From an uncultured Collinsella sp. (GTDB taxonomy: Bacteria > Actinomycetota > Coriobacteriia > Coriobacteriales > Coriobacteriaceae), in contig CABUTP010000004.1 in the NCBI GenBank assembly GCA_902494545.1, forward strand, positions 1 to 21,117: a DNA stretch of 21,117 nucleotides, in the 5' to 3' direction. Under the pieces are notes generated by a model. It was not told where the DNA came from and made no database searches. It was given only the letters and a program-made list of their open reading frames with translations. The position numbers were made by a program, and so were the translations under genes. Below, in pieces: positions 1-7,116 of this stretch (its first letter is position 1; every line of letters starts with the position of its first letter).

Positions 1-139
1 CGCGAATCTCGTCGGCCGAAATGTCGCAGGGGACAATCTCGGAATACACGTTGCGGTCGCGGACGCGACGGGCAATGAGCTGACCGTACTGCGCACCAAA
101 GTCGAGTACGAGGACCTTTGCGGAAGCCTTTTGATCCAT
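1..139 (-). CDS. guaA: GMP synthase (glutamine-hydrolysing), N-terminal fragment
   Basis: The 46 visible codons start MDQKASAKVLVLDFGAQYGQ and continue LIARRVRDRNVYSEIVP. This is the opening beta strand and the DFGAQYGQLIARRVR signature of the class I glutamine amidotransferase domain of GuaA. The full enzyme converts XMP to GMP in the cytosol using glutamine and ATP, the last step of guanine nucleotide synthesis. The ATG at 139-137 is preceded by a GAGGGGG ribosome site at about 144-150. The gene runs off the left edge, so the catalytic Cys and the ATP-pyrophosphatase domain are not seen. It is divergent from the asparaginase gene across a 267-bp gap. Identity is firm from the N-terminus alone; completeness cannot be judged. 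Confidence 0.93.
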   Translation of the reverse strand, partial: MDQKASAKVLVLDFGAQYGQLIARRVRDRNVYSEIVPCDISADEIR

Positions 140-406
140 GGTTCCCCCTCTTGTTGGCGGGGAGCCGGTGCCCACCCGCGCGAATAAACGAGAATAACTT
201 TCATAGTGTACACGTTATATGGGGTTTCTCGTCCCTCGCAGTCATCAGCGCACGGCAAACGCACGACCTGGGCCCCTATTTGACGGCAATCGAAGTGTTA
301 CCAAACGTTACAGATGATGTAATACGTTTGAACATTGGACGCCCTGTGCCACAATACTGCCGAACGACTCCGCCTCTGCGGCGGCAAATACGATAGGAAT
401 ACCAGC

Positions 407-1420
407 ATGAAGCGCATCCTTCTCATCGCCACGGGCGGCACCATCGCATCGACCGAGGACGGCAACGGCCTCTCCCCCGCCCTGACCGGTGAGGAGCTCG
501 CCCAGAGCGTCCCCGAGATCTCGGGCCTCTGCGAGCTCGACGTCGTGCAGCCCATGAACATCGACAGCACCAATATGCGCCCCAGTGACTGGATGCGTAT
601 CCGCGACGTCATCGTCGAGGGCTATGCCGACCACGACGGCTTCGTGATTCTGCACGGCACCGACACCATGAGCTACACCGCAGCAGCGCTTTCCTACCTG
701 ATTCAGGACAGCCCCAAGCCCATCGTGCTCACCGGCTCGCAAAAGCCCATGGGCAATCCCTTTACCGACGCCAAGCTCAACCTGTACCAGAGCCTGCTCT
801 ATGCGCTCGACGAGCACTCGCGCGACGTCTCAATCGTGTTTGGCGGCGTAGCCATTGCCGGCACGCGCGCCCGCAAGCAGCGCACCATGAGCTTTAACGC
901 GTTCATTAGCGTCAACTATCCGCCCATTGCCTACATCCGCAACGACCGCATTGTGCGCAACGGTCTTCACGGCACGCACCAGAATGAGAGCCCGGTTCGT
1001 TTCTACGACAGTATCGACCCGCGCGTGTTTGTCCTTAAGCTGACGCCCGGTGTGAACCCGGGTATCCTGGACGCCCTGGCCGATAGCTACGATGCCGTGA
1101 TTCTGGAGACCTTTGGCATTGGCGGTATCCCCGAGTTTGGCGAGTCGGGCGAGACATTCCAAGAGGCGATTTTTCGCTGGGTCGATTCGGGTCGCACCGT
1201 CGTTATGACCACGCAAGTCCCCGAAGAGGGCCTCGATCTGGGCGTTTATGAGGTCGGCCGTGCCTACGCCGACCATCCAGGTATTTTGCGCGGCGACGAT
1301 ATGACCACCGAAACGCTCGTGGCCAAGACCATGTGGGCGCTCGGCCAGTCACGCGATGCGACCGAGATTCAGCGCCTGTTTTACAGCCAAGTCAACCACG
1401 ACCGTATCCCGATGGTGTAA
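407..1420 (+). CDS. ansA: L-asparaginase, cytoplasmic type I
   Basis: A 337-aa protein, close to the roughly 338 aa usual for cytoplasmic type I asparaginases. It hydrolyses asparagine to aspartate and ammonia. The N-terminal nucleophile motif ATGGTIAS (Thr12) and the second signature HGTDTMSYT (Thr85-Asp86) are both present. TGSQKPMG near residue 110 is typical of the AnsA branch. There is no signal peptide, so it should act in the cytosol. I chose the ATG at 407 because AGGA at 395-398 gives normal spacing and the protein then opens with the conserved MKRILLIATGG strand. An upstream in-frame start at 335 only adds unconserved residues. It ends 22 bp before the convergent XRE gene, with no clear terminator between them. 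The family also contains glutaminase-active members, but the type I assignment looks solid. Confidence 0.93.
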   Translation: MKRILLIATGGTIASTEDGNGLSPALTGEELAQSVPEISGLCELDVVQPMNIDSTNMRPSDWMRIRDVIVEGYADHDGFVILHGTDTMSYTAAALSYLIQDSPKPIVLTGSQKPMGNPFTDAKLNLYQSLLYALDEHSRDVSIVFGGVAIAGTRARKQRTMSFNAFISVNYPPIAYIRNDRIVRNGLHGTHQNESPVRFYDSIDPRVFVLKLTPGVNPGILDALADSYDAVILETFGIGGIPEFGESGETFQEAIFRWVDSGRTVVMTTQVPEEGLDLGVYEVGRAYADHPGILRGDDMTTETLVAKTMWALGQSRDATEIQRLFYSQVNHDRIPMV

Positions 1421-1442
1421 TTCAGTTGTCGACGGGTATCCC

Positions 1443-1661
1443 CTATTCAATGCCCTCGAGAAGTTCTGACACCGTCATGCCGAGTGCGGGCGCGATCTTA
1501 AATAGAACCTTGAGCGTGAAATTTGCCGTCCCATCTTCGATTCGGTCGAGGTAGGGTCGGCTGATTCCTGTCGCCACACAAAAATCAACCTTGGAGATAC
1601 CAAGGTCTCTGCGTGTCTCTTCGACCCGCCTGCCAAGAATCTGTTTCGCACGTTCGTCCAT
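1443..1661 (-). CDS. Small XRE-family HTH transcriptional regulator
   Basis: A 72-aa protein that is essentially one Cro/C1-type helix-turn-helix domain. Residues about 10-65 hold the five-helix pattern, with LGISKVDFCVATGISRPYLDRIEDG as helices 2-3 and the tail LGMTVSELLEG. There is no second domain, so it probably acts as a homodimer. It is transcribed away from the unknown gene at 1738, and the perfect palindrome at 1691-1714 lies between the two starts, overlapping candidate promoters on both strands. That arrangement suggests autoregulation and control of the divergent gene, as in many XRE repressor modules. The ribosome site upstream of the ATG at 1661 is weak. Function beyond DNA binding is unknown. 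Confidence 0.82.
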   Translation of the reverse strand: MDERAKQILGRRVEETRRDLGISKVDFCVATGISRPYLDRIEDGTANFTLKVLFKIAPALGMTVSELLEGIE

Positions 1662-1671
1662 GCAGCCGAGT

Positions 1672-1701
1672 TTGAAATGGAGCCGAACATAAACGTAAAC
1701 T
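1672..1701 (+). promoter_or_regulatory. Candidate promoter for the divergent unknown gene
   Basis: TTGAAA at 1672-1677 and TAAACT at 1696-1701 are separated by 18 bp, a plausible vegetative promoter for the gene starting at 1738. The -10 box lies inside the 24-bp palindrome, so a bound regulator would block it. Because the site is symmetric, a TAAACT box also faces the XRE gene on the other strand at 1704-1709, but no good -35 accompanies it. Confidence 0.5.
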
Positions 1702-1714
1702 ATAGTTTACGTTT
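1691..1714. promoter_or_regulatory. 24-bp perfect palindrome, probable XRE operator
   Basis: The half-site AAACGTAAACTA is followed at once by its exact reverse complement, giving a perfect 24-bp dyad with no spacer. It sits in the 76-bp gap between two divergent genes. It contains the candidate -10 boxes of both directions, and the hexamer GCCGAA occurs as a direct repeat just outside each arm. A dyad of this length is far beyond chance in a gap this short. Its position makes the 72-aa XRE protein the likely ligand. Confidence 0.75.
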
Positions 1715-1737
1715 TGCCGAATACACAGGAGTTTTCT

Positions 1738-2127
1738 ATGTCGGGTTCTTCGGTCCGCACGTACCGAGCCACGCTTCGCACAAACAGCGCACCGCCCAAG
1801 CTCGTCGTCGTTGAAGCAGAATGTCTTTCGCCCGATGAGCGCACAGCATTTGCATTGCTATCAAGTCGCGTCGCCGCCGTTCTGGTCCCTTGCCCGGCGC
1901 AAGGTGAACTTGCCATCCAATGCCAAGCGCACAGCTGCTCGCTCAATCAGGCTGCCGTAATCGTAACCAGCCAGCGTGGCCTGCCCCTTCTCCTGGAAGC
2001 CGGCGTCGCGCTCGCCCTTCGCGGTGCCGGATACGAAAACGAGGCCGCCGCCGATGTAGTCTTTCAACCACGATCGAGCGGCGGCCTCGCAGCAGCCATC
2101 GAATATGCTTGCAGGCTCGTTGCCTAA
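1738..2127 (+). CDS. Unrecognised 129-aa protein divergent from XRE regulator
   Basis: The start ATG at 1738 has AGGAG at 1727-1731 with good spacing. A TTG further upstream (1714) has no ribosome site and lies inside the operator. The product begins MSGSSVRTYRATLRTNSAPP and looks soluble and Ala/Val/Leu-rich: an alternating hydrophobic and small-residue pattern (KLVVVEAECLS, AAVLVPCPA, AAVIVTS) followed by a helical, Ala-rich C-terminal half. Four cysteines (two of them in QCQAHSC) are scattered without a clear metal motif. I see no signal peptide, membrane segment, HExxH motif, kinase or nuclease signature. Its 3' end is 9 bp from the convergent DUF1648-like gene. Pairing with a tiny HTH gene is typical of toxin-antitoxin or repressor-target modules, but nothing in the protein itself proves that. 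Confidence 0.68.
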   Translation: MSGSSVRTYRATLRTNSAPPKLVVVEAECLSPDERTAFALLSSRVAAVLVPCPAQGELAIQCQAHSCSLNQAAVIVTSQRGLPLLLEAGVALALRGAGYENEAAADVVFQPRSSGGLAAAIEYACRLVA

Positions 2128-2136
2128 AAGGACAAG

Positions 2137-2520
2137 CTAGAAACCAAAGCCAAAGCCCGTTCCAGTAATCGCCGAATACATAAAGTAGACGTTGATTACG
2201 TTGAGGAACACACCCGTGATGCAACCGTTACGCAGGTAGCGTTCGCACACGATGCGCGCCATGGCGGCGGAGTCATCATTGTTCTTTGCCTGGCGTCCCG
2301 CCGTAAAGTACGTCGCCACGCTCAGCAGCAAGTTGAGCACCGGCAACGCCAGCAACTCGTAGCTCTTGCCCCAGCGCGTCGCCTCGCCGGCGGCATTAAA
2401 CTTTGTTGCCACCTCAGGACCAATGTTGGGGATAACACACGCTGCGACCACCAGCGGAATCACCGCAAGTACGAGCAGCGCAATACCCATGTAGCCAGCT
2501 TTTTTGCCATATTTAAACAT
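2137..2520 (-). CDS. Small membrane protein, DUF1648-like
   Basis: A 127-aa protein with about three membrane segments: residues about 11-30, 53-71 and 97-117. Between the first two lies IPNIGPEVATKFNAAGEATRWG, which matches the DUF1648 pattern of a proline-rich strand, then xxFNxxGxxxxW, then a second helix. This domain occurs in SdpI-like immunity/signalling proteins and in many uncharacterised membrane proteins; the biochemical role is unknown. The C-terminus is an odd GTGFGFGF tail. The ribosome site AAGGA (2529-2533) overlaps the ychF stop codon and the gene starts 11 bp after it, so the two are co-transcribed and probably translationally coupled. Confidence 0.75.
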   Translation of the reverse strand: MFKYGKKAGYMGIALLVLAVIPLVVAACVIPNIGPEVATKFNAAGEATRWGKSYELLALPVLNLLLSVATYFTAGRQAKNNDDSAAMARIVCERYLRNGCITGVFLNVINVYFMYSAITGTGFGFGF

Positions 2521-2531
2521 ATGCGTCGTCC

Positions 2532-3608
2532 TTACACGTTAAAGCGGAAGTGCACGACGTCGCCATCGGCCATGACATAGTCCTTGCCCTCAATACGCAG
2601 CTTGCCGGCAGCCTTGGCGCCCTGCTCGCCACCGAGCTCGATGTAGTCGTCATAGCCAATGACCTCGGCCTTAATAAAGCCGCGCTCAAAGTCGGTGTGG
2701 ATGACACCGGCGGCCTGCGGGGCGGTCGCGCCCTGACGCACCGTCCAGGCCCTGACCTCCATCTCGCCAGCCGTAAAGAACGACTGCAGGCCGAGCAGCT
2801 TGTAGGCAGCCTGAGCGAGCACGTCCAGACCGGGCTGCTCCAGGCCCAGGCTCTCCAGGTAGTCGGCGGCATCCTCGGGATCGAGCTCGGAAAGCTCGGC
2901 CTCGATCTTGGCGCAGATCGGCAGCGGCTTGACGCCATCAATGGGCGCCAGGTCCTCGTTGAGCATATCCTCGTCCACGTTGGCCACATACAGGATGGGC
3001 TTCATGGTGAGCAGGAACAGCCCCTTGGCGGCGGCACGCTCCTCATCGGTCATCTCCATGGACGCGGCGCGCTTGCCCTCGTTGAGCCAGGCAAGCAGGC
3101 GCTTGGCGACCTCAAACTTGGGCATGAGCTCCTTGTCGCGCTTGGCCTCCTTCTCGAGCTTGGGCAGCTGCTTCTCGAGCGTGCCCATGTCGGCCAGGAT
3201 GAGCTCGGTCATGATGGTGTCGGCATCGCCGGCGGGATCGACGAACTCGCCCGTGCGGCCCACCTCACGCATGACGTTGGGGTCCTTAAAGTAGCGCACG
3301 ACCTCGCAGATAGCGTCGGTCTCGCGGATGTTTGCCAAGAACTGGTTGCCCAGACCCTCGCCCTCGTTAGCGCCCTTCACCAGACCTGCGATGTCGACAA
3401 ACTCGACCGTAGCCGGCACAATGCGGCCGGGGTTGACGATGTCGGCGAGCTTTTGCAGGCGGCTATCGGGCACATCGACGATACCCACGTTGGGGTCGAT
3501 TGTGGCAAACGGGTAGTTGGCGGCAAGGCCGGTCTTTTTGGTAAGCGCGGTGAACAACGTCGACTTGCCCACGTTGGGCAGGCCCACGATACCGATGGAA
3601 AGGGACAC
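2532..3608 (-). CDS. ychF: Redox-regulated ATPase/GTPase YchF (Obg family)
   Basis: A 358-aa P-loop NTPase, close to the family's usual 363. G1 is GLPNVGKS at residues 9-16, followed by the YchF stretch NYPFATIDPNVGIV, G3 DIAGLVKGANEGEGLGNQFL, the family's altered G4 (NVDED) and a C-terminal TGS domain ending VMADGDVVHFRFNV. YchF binds ATP in preference to GTP and associates with ribosomes and stress responses. I place the start at GTG 3608 because AAAAGGAG lies just upstream and the protein then begins V/MSLSIGIVGLPNVGKS. An in-frame ATG at 3644 would add 12 unconserved residues and lies about at or upstream of the predicted transcription start. It heads an operon with the DUF1648-like gene. 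Confidence 0.95.
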   Translation of the reverse strand: MSLSIGIVGLPNVGKSTLFTALTKKTGLAANYPFATIDPNVGIVDVPDSRLQKLADIVNPGRIVPATVEFVDIAGLVKGANEGEGLGNQFLANIRETDAICEVVRYFKDPNVMREVGRTGEFVDPAGDADTIMTELILADMGTLEKQLPKLEKEAKRDKELMPKFEVAKRLLAWLNEGKRAASMEMTDEERAAAKGLFLLTMKPILYVANVDEDMLNEDLAPIDGVKPLPICAKIEAELSELDPEDAADYLESLGLEQPGLDVLAQAAYKLLGLQSFFTAGEMEVRAWTVRQGATAPQAAGVIHTDFERGFIKAEVIGYDDYIELGGEQGAKAAGKLRIEGKDYVMADGDVVHFRFNV

Positions 3609-3645
3609 GACAGCTCCTTTTGGTACAGGTACTTCAAACTGCATA

Positions 3646-3675
3646 AGTATAGCGCCGCCGCAGCATCCGGGCGAA
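3646..3675 (-). promoter_or_regulatory. Candidate ychF promoter
   Basis: On the minus strand a near-consensus TATACT (3651-3646) lies about 38 bp upstream of the GTG start. The -35 region is GC-rich; the best match is TTCGCC at 3675-3670 with 18-bp spacing, which is weak. Transcription would begin near 3639, downstream of the alternative ATG at 3644, supporting the GTG start. Confidence 0.45.
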
Positions 3676-3695
3676 TCCGGACACCGCGGCGGCGC
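3652..3695. repeat. Long GC-rich hairpin between GH4 gene and ychF
   Basis: GCGCCGCCGC (3652-3661) pairs exactly with GCGGCGGCGC (3686-3695), and inside it TCCGG (3666-3670) pairs with CCGGA (3677-3681). This makes a strong two-tier hairpin 39 bp after the GH4 stop codon. No T-tract follows on either strand, so it is not a classical intrinsic terminator. It may stabilise the 3' end of the GH4 transcript or act with a termination factor. Confidence 0.6.
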
Positions 3696-3734
3696 AAATG
3701 AAGCAGAGATGCGTGAGGTTCGAGACAGTAGTCC

Positions 3735-5078
3735 TTACTTAAGCTCGGGCCAGAAATCCTTGTTGGCCTCGATGAGCTCGTCCAGGATCTGCTTGGCAAC
3801 GCTCGCCGAAGGAATGGTCTTGGAGAGCGTGAGTGCCTGCCAGAGCTTCTGGTAGCTGCCCTCGACCCAAGCCTGGACAACGAGCTTCTCGACGGAAACC
3901 TGCTGCTCCATGAGACCCTTCTGGAACTGCGGAATCGGGCCCTGGCAGATCTTCTCAAAGCCGTTGGAGCCGACGATGCAAGGCACCTCGACCATGGCCG
4001 TCGGGTCGAAGTTGGGCACAGCGCCATCGTTGGGGACGATCAACAGGAAGCGCTCGAGCGTGTTCTCGGCCAGTGCGCAGGCAAGGTCGACGATGTAGTT
4101 GGCATGTACATCTGGCTCAAAGCCGCCGTCCTTGGCAGTACCCTTGGCGATGATGTCGCGGCAAGCGCCAAAGACCTTCTTCTCACGGCCGTCCATAACC
4201 TCATTGGCGCGAGTGTAGTTGGGGTCAGACGTCTCGACGACATAGTCCGGGTACAGGTAATACTTGAGGTAGGTATTGGGAATCGTCTCGGGATCGACAG
4301 CATAGACATCCTTGGCCTTGCCGAAGGTGTGAATCCAGCTCTCCTCGACATGCTGCTCCTTACCGGCCTCGTGCTCGATGCCGTCCAGGTAGCCGTTCTT
4401 AGCCATGTGCTCCTTAATCTGCGGCATGAGGTCGTTGCCGTCCTTGTCGTAGATCTTGCTCCACCAACCAAAGTGGTTGAGGCCGTAGTAGCTATACTGC
4501 AGCTCGCGACGATCCTTGATGCCGCACATACGGCTCATCTTATCCATGAGGTCGATCGGCATGTCGCAGATGTTGATGATGCGGCTGTTGGGGCGCAGCA
4601 CGCGGCAAGCCTCGGCGACGATGGCCGCGGGGTTGGAGTAGTTGAGCATCCAGGCGTTGGGACTGTACTTCTCCATGTAGTCGAGGATCTCGATGACGCC
4701 GCCGATGGAGCGCATGCCGTAGGCGATACCGCCGGCACCGCAGGTCTCTTGGCCAACGCAGCCGTACTTGAGAGGAATCTTCTCGTCGAGCTCACGCATA
4801 GCGTAGAGACCCACGCGGATGTGAGCAAGGACGAAGTCGGTCCCGGTGAATGCGGTCTCGGGGTCGGTGGTGTAGCTAAACTCAACCTCGGGGGCGTTCT
4901 CGTGGAAGTAGATCTCGCAGGCCTTGGCCACGGTCTCCTGGCGCTCGGCGTTGTTGTCGTAGAAGGTCACCTTGTTGACCGGGAAGCGGTCGCGCTCCTC
5001 AAGCAGCATCAGAGCGATGCCCGGGGTGAAGGTAGAGCCACCGCCGGCAATGGTCACGGCATAGTTTTTCTTGGACAT
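3735..5078 (-). CDS. glvA: 6-phospho-alpha-glucosidase, glycoside hydrolase family 4
   Basis: A 447-aa GH4 enzyme, the size of GlvA/MalH proteins. The N-terminal Rossmann NAD site is VTIAGGGSTFTPG (residues 8-20). The signature CDMP at 171-174 is the form found in phospho-alpha-glucosidases; phospho-beta-glucosidases have CNVP. LNHFGWW at 200-206 supplies the metal/substrate histidine. GH4 enzymes need NAD and Mn2+ and cleave by oxidation at C3 with elimination. Substrates are 6-phosphorylated alpha-glucosides delivered by the PTS, giving glucose-6-phosphate and an aglycone. GAGGAGG lies just upstream of the ATG at 5078. It follows the EIICB gene on the same strand (154-bp gap with a hairpin), so PTS uptake and hydrolysis are probably one operon. 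Confidence 0.92.
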   Translation of the reverse strand: MSKKNYAVTIAGGGSTFTPGIALMLLEERDRFPVNKVTFYDNNAERQETVAKACEIYFHENAPEVEFSYTTDPETAFTGTDFVLAHIRVGLYAMRELDEKIPLKYGCVGQETCGAGGIAYGMRSIGGVIEILDYMEKYSPNAWMLNYSNPAAIVAEACRVLRPNSRIINICDMPIDLMDKMSRMCGIKDRRELQYSYYGLNHFGWWSKIYDKDGNDLMPQIKEHMAKNGYLDGIEHEAGKEQHVEESWIHTFGKAKDVYAVDPETIPNTYLKYYLYPDYVVETSDPNYTRANEVMDGREKKVFGACRDIIAKGTAKDGGFEPDVHANYIVDLACALAENTLERFLLIVPNDGAVPNFDPTAMVEVPCIVGSNGFEKICQGPIPQFQKGLMEQQVSVEKLVVQAWVEGSYQKLWQALTLSKTIPSASVAKQILDELIEANKDFWPELK

Positions 5079-5174
5079 GATGTCCTCCTCATTCTGGCCG
5101 CTTGCTCAATCCATCCCCGTACGCGGCCTGCACGGTTTGGAATTGTTACCTAGAAGTGGAGTTTTTATCTCTAG

Positions 5175-5214
5175 AATCGGCCTTGCGGTGCATACCGGCT
5201 CTGCAAGGCCGATT
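5175..5214. repeat. Intercistronic 12-bp-stem hairpin between PTS and GH4 genes
   Basis: AATCGGCCTTGC (5175-5186) and GCAAGGCCGATT (5203-5214) are perfect reverse complements around a 16-nt loop, 18 bp after the EIICB stop codon. In the minus-strand transcript it is followed by TCTAGAGATAAAAA, without a U-run. It could set the ratio of transporter to hydrolase mRNA by processing or stabilisation. A partial terminator is the alternative. Confidence 0.6.
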
Positions 5215-5232
5215 GTTTCGATGGACGATGGT

Positions 5233-6825
5233 TTACAGAAGACTCTCGAACTTCTCGCGAACCTGCGGGACGGTAAGGCCGATGATGACCTGGATTGACT
5301 GGCCTTGGACCACCAAGCCATGCGTACCGATTGCCTTGAAGGAAGCCTCGGGTGCAACGGCGCCCTTGTCCTTGACGTTAACGCGCAGACGGGTAGCGCA
5401 GTTAGTTACATCGATGACGTTGTCCGTGCCACCGAGTAGATCGAGAATGTTCTCGGCAAGCACCAAGCGCTCATCATCTTTACTCTGGGCGGCCGATTTG
5501 CCAGCAGCAGCACCGCCCTGCTTTTGCTTGTAGTCGGCCTTGGACTTGAGCTCGACCTCAACATCGTCATCCTCGCGACCGGGGGTCTTAAAGTCGAACT
5601 TGATGATCAAGAAACGGAAGACCACGACCCAAAGAGCGGTAAAGCACAGACCGACAAGGATGGAGATGGCGTACTGCAGACCGTGTGCGGCCCAAAGGGG
5701 CAGCCAGTCCCACGAGAGCATCGAGATGATTCCGCCGTCGAAGATGCCCACGACGCCAAGGAGGTTTTGAGCCATGCAGCCGAGCGCTCCGAGCACGCAG
5801 TGGACGACGAACAGGCCGGGCGCAATGAACAGGAAGGTGAAGTCAAGCGGCTCGGTAATACCGCAAAGCATAGCGGTAAGGGTGACGGGAATGAGCAGAG
5901 CCTTGACGCGCTGCTTGCGCTCGGGTTTGGCGGTCATATAAAACGCAATGGCGACGCCAAGCGAGCCGAAGACCTTAGTCCAACCAGGGCAGGTATAGGC
6001 AGCCCAGGGTGCGGCATCCTTAAGAGCAATGCTCGGATCGGCAGCCAGTTGGGGCAGGATGTTGGCCCAAGCAGCAAAGATGCCACCGTTGACCGCCGCG
6101 TTGTCGTAATAGAACGGCGTATAGATAAAGTGGTGCAGGCCTGTAGGGATCAGCACGCGCTCGAAGAAAGCAAAGACACCCACGCCAAACGTACCGGCGG
6201 AAAGGATGAATCCCTGGAAGGCGGAGATAGCAGCCTGGACATGCGGCCACACCAGGCAGGCGATAAGAGCGACCGGAACCATAACGAAGAAACCGATCAT
6301 ATAGATGAACACGGAGCCCGAGAACACGCCCAACCACTCAGGAAGTTCGGTGTCGAAGTACTTGTTGTGAAGCATCGTGGCGATACCAGAAATGATAAGC
6401 GCGCCCATGATGCCCATATCAAGCGTTTTGATGCTTGCGATAGTGGCAAGACCAGTACCGCTGCCCGCCTCGACAGAGTAGTCGACCCCAAAGACAGGGC
6501 CCCACTGCCCCAAGATTGTGCTTACAAAGTAGTTGAAGGTAAGGTAGATGGCCAAAGCCTCCATGCAGCAGCGAGCGTTCTGCTTGTTCGCGAGCGAGAT
6601 TGGCAACGCTACGCAAAACAGCAACGGCATCTGGTTAAAGAGCGTCCAACCACCCTGGAGCAGCACATTCCAGCAATCAAACCAAAGATGGCCCGCAGTG
6701 GCCATCTCGCCAAAGATCGCCTCGGTGGTAAACAACGTACCCAGGCCGACGACGATTCCGGAAAATGCGAAAAGAATTGCAGGCGTGTACATTGCACCGC
6801 CGAAACGTTGTATCTTTTGCATCAT
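5233..6825 (-). CDS. glvC: PTS alpha-glucoside-type transporter, EIICB component
   Basis: A 530-aa PTS permease of the glucose/maltose superfamily. Residues 1 to about 400 are the membrane EIIC domain with many hydrophobic helices, opening MMQKIQRFGGAMYTPAILFA. Residues about 448-530 are an EIIB domain with the phosphorylatable Cys476 in NCATRLRVNV, joined by a charged, Lys/Gln-rich linker. It imports an alpha-glucoside and phosphorylates it at C6. No EIIA domain is fused and none is in the window, so a separate EIIA must serve it. I chose the ATG at 6825 because GAGAGGGGG lies about 10 bp upstream. An in-frame ATG at 6849 has no ribosome site. The GH4 phospho-glucosidase follows downstream; the regulator is divergent. 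Substrate is inferred from the hydrolase. Confidence 0.9.
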   Translation of the reverse strand: MMQKIQRFGGAMYTPAILFAFSGIVVGLGTLFTTEAIFGEMATAGHLWFDCWNVLLQGGWTLFNQMPLLFCVALPISLANKQNARCCMEALAIYLTFNYFVSTILGQWGPVFGVDYSVEAGSGTGLATIASIKTLDMGIMGALIISGIATMLHNKYFDTELPEWLGVFSGSVFIYMIGFFVMVPVALIACLVWPHVQAAISAFQGFILSAGTFGVGVFAFFERVLIPTGLHHFIYTPFYYDNAAVNGGIFAAWANILPQLAADPSIALKDAAPWAAYTCPGWTKVFGSLGVAIAFYMTAKPERKQRVKALLIPVTLTAMLCGITEPLDFTFLFIAPGLFVVHCVLGALGCMAQNLLGVVGIFDGGIISMLSWDWLPLWAAHGLQYAISILVGLCFTALWVVVFRFLIIKFDFKTPGREDDDVEVELKSKADYKQKQGGAAAGKSAAQSKDDERLVLAENILDLLGGTDNVIDVTNCATRLRVNVKDKGAVAPEASFKAIGTHGLVVQGQSIQVIIGLTVPQVREKFESLL

Positions 6826-6960
6826 GACGGGGAATCCCCCTCTCTTCATTCGGAGCGCTGCGGTTTTGGCTTCACTCGAGACCGCAGACGCGCCGTTTGC
6901 ATGTACCTCGTGCAATAGGACGGGTGGGCCCGTGTCCCTGACTTCTTGCACTTCTTTTTT

Positions 6961-6989
6961 ATCATATCACTTATCTAGACAAGTTAATA
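6961..6989 (-). promoter_or_regulatory. Candidate promoter of the PTS/GH4 operon
   Basis: On the minus strand TATTAA (6989-6984) and TATGAT (6966-6961) are 17 bp apart. The 14-bp operator-like site at 6972-6985 fills the spacer and touches the -35 box, the classical place for repression. It would leave a leader of roughly 130 nt before the EIICB start. Confidence 0.45.
6972..6985 (-). promoter_or_regulatory. Operator-like site 1 (GntR candidate)
   Basis: Read on the minus strand the sequence is AACTTGTCTAGATA, identical over 14 bp to site 2 at 7100-7113 on the plus strand. The core TTGTCTAGATAA is an imperfect dyad around CTAG, resembling operators of GntR/UTRA (TreR-like) sugar regulators. 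The only such regulator here is encoded at 8273-9028. Confidence 0.72.
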
Positions 6990-7019
6990 CGGTTTCTATG
7001 TTCGGTCAGCGGTCGATAA

Positions 7020-7048
7020 TTGACGGTGAACGGTTTATTTCAAATAAT
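7020..7048 (+). promoter_or_regulatory. Candidate upstream promoter of dehydrogenase/gntR
   Basis: TTGACG (7020-7025) and AATAAT (7043-7048) are 17 bp apart, close to the vegetative consensus. Transcription would start near 7055 and pass through operator-like site 2, so a bound regulator could act as a roadblock. Confidence 0.45.
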
Positions 7049-7099
7049 TTACCTGTTATTGCCTGTTTGTCGTAATTCTCTAAAACCAAAATATTTATC

Positions 7100-7113
7100 A
7101 ACTTGTCTAGATA
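7100..7113 (+). promoter_or_regulatory. Operator-like site 2 (GntR candidate)
   Basis: AACTTGTCTAGATA, the exact inverted counterpart of site 1. It ends 3 bp before the -35 box of the promoter at 7117-7145 and lies downstream of the one at 7020-7048. The two sites therefore flank both transcription directions of the locus, which suggests coordinated control and possibly DNA looping. Confidence 0.72.
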
Positions 7114-7116
7114 TGC

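Noticed and set aside
203..220. GTGTACAC palindrome and TATAAC/TACACT boxes upstream of guaA
   Set aside because: Only the 8-bp core is symmetric, and no -35 box with proper spacing was found. It is too weak to call as an operator or a promoter.
280..325. TTGACG at 280-285 as an ansA promoter
   Set aside because: No acceptable -10 box lies 16-18 bp downstream. TAATAC at 320-325 pairs only with a poor -35.
2550..3701. Plus-strand frame of 383 aa opposite ychF
   Set aside because: Shadow of ychF with repetitive Leu/Gly/His-rich translation and no domain.
4104..5153. Long plus-strand frame of 349 aa opposite the GH4 gene
   Set aside because: It lies fully antisense to a well-supported GH4 gene, has no ribosome site and its translation is low-complexity Val/Leu/Asp/His, typical of an antisense shadow in GC-rich DNA.
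5524..6918. Plus-strand frame of 464 aa opposite the PTS EIICB gene
   Set aside because: Antisense to a clear EIICB. The translation is charged and motif-free and no start signal is present.
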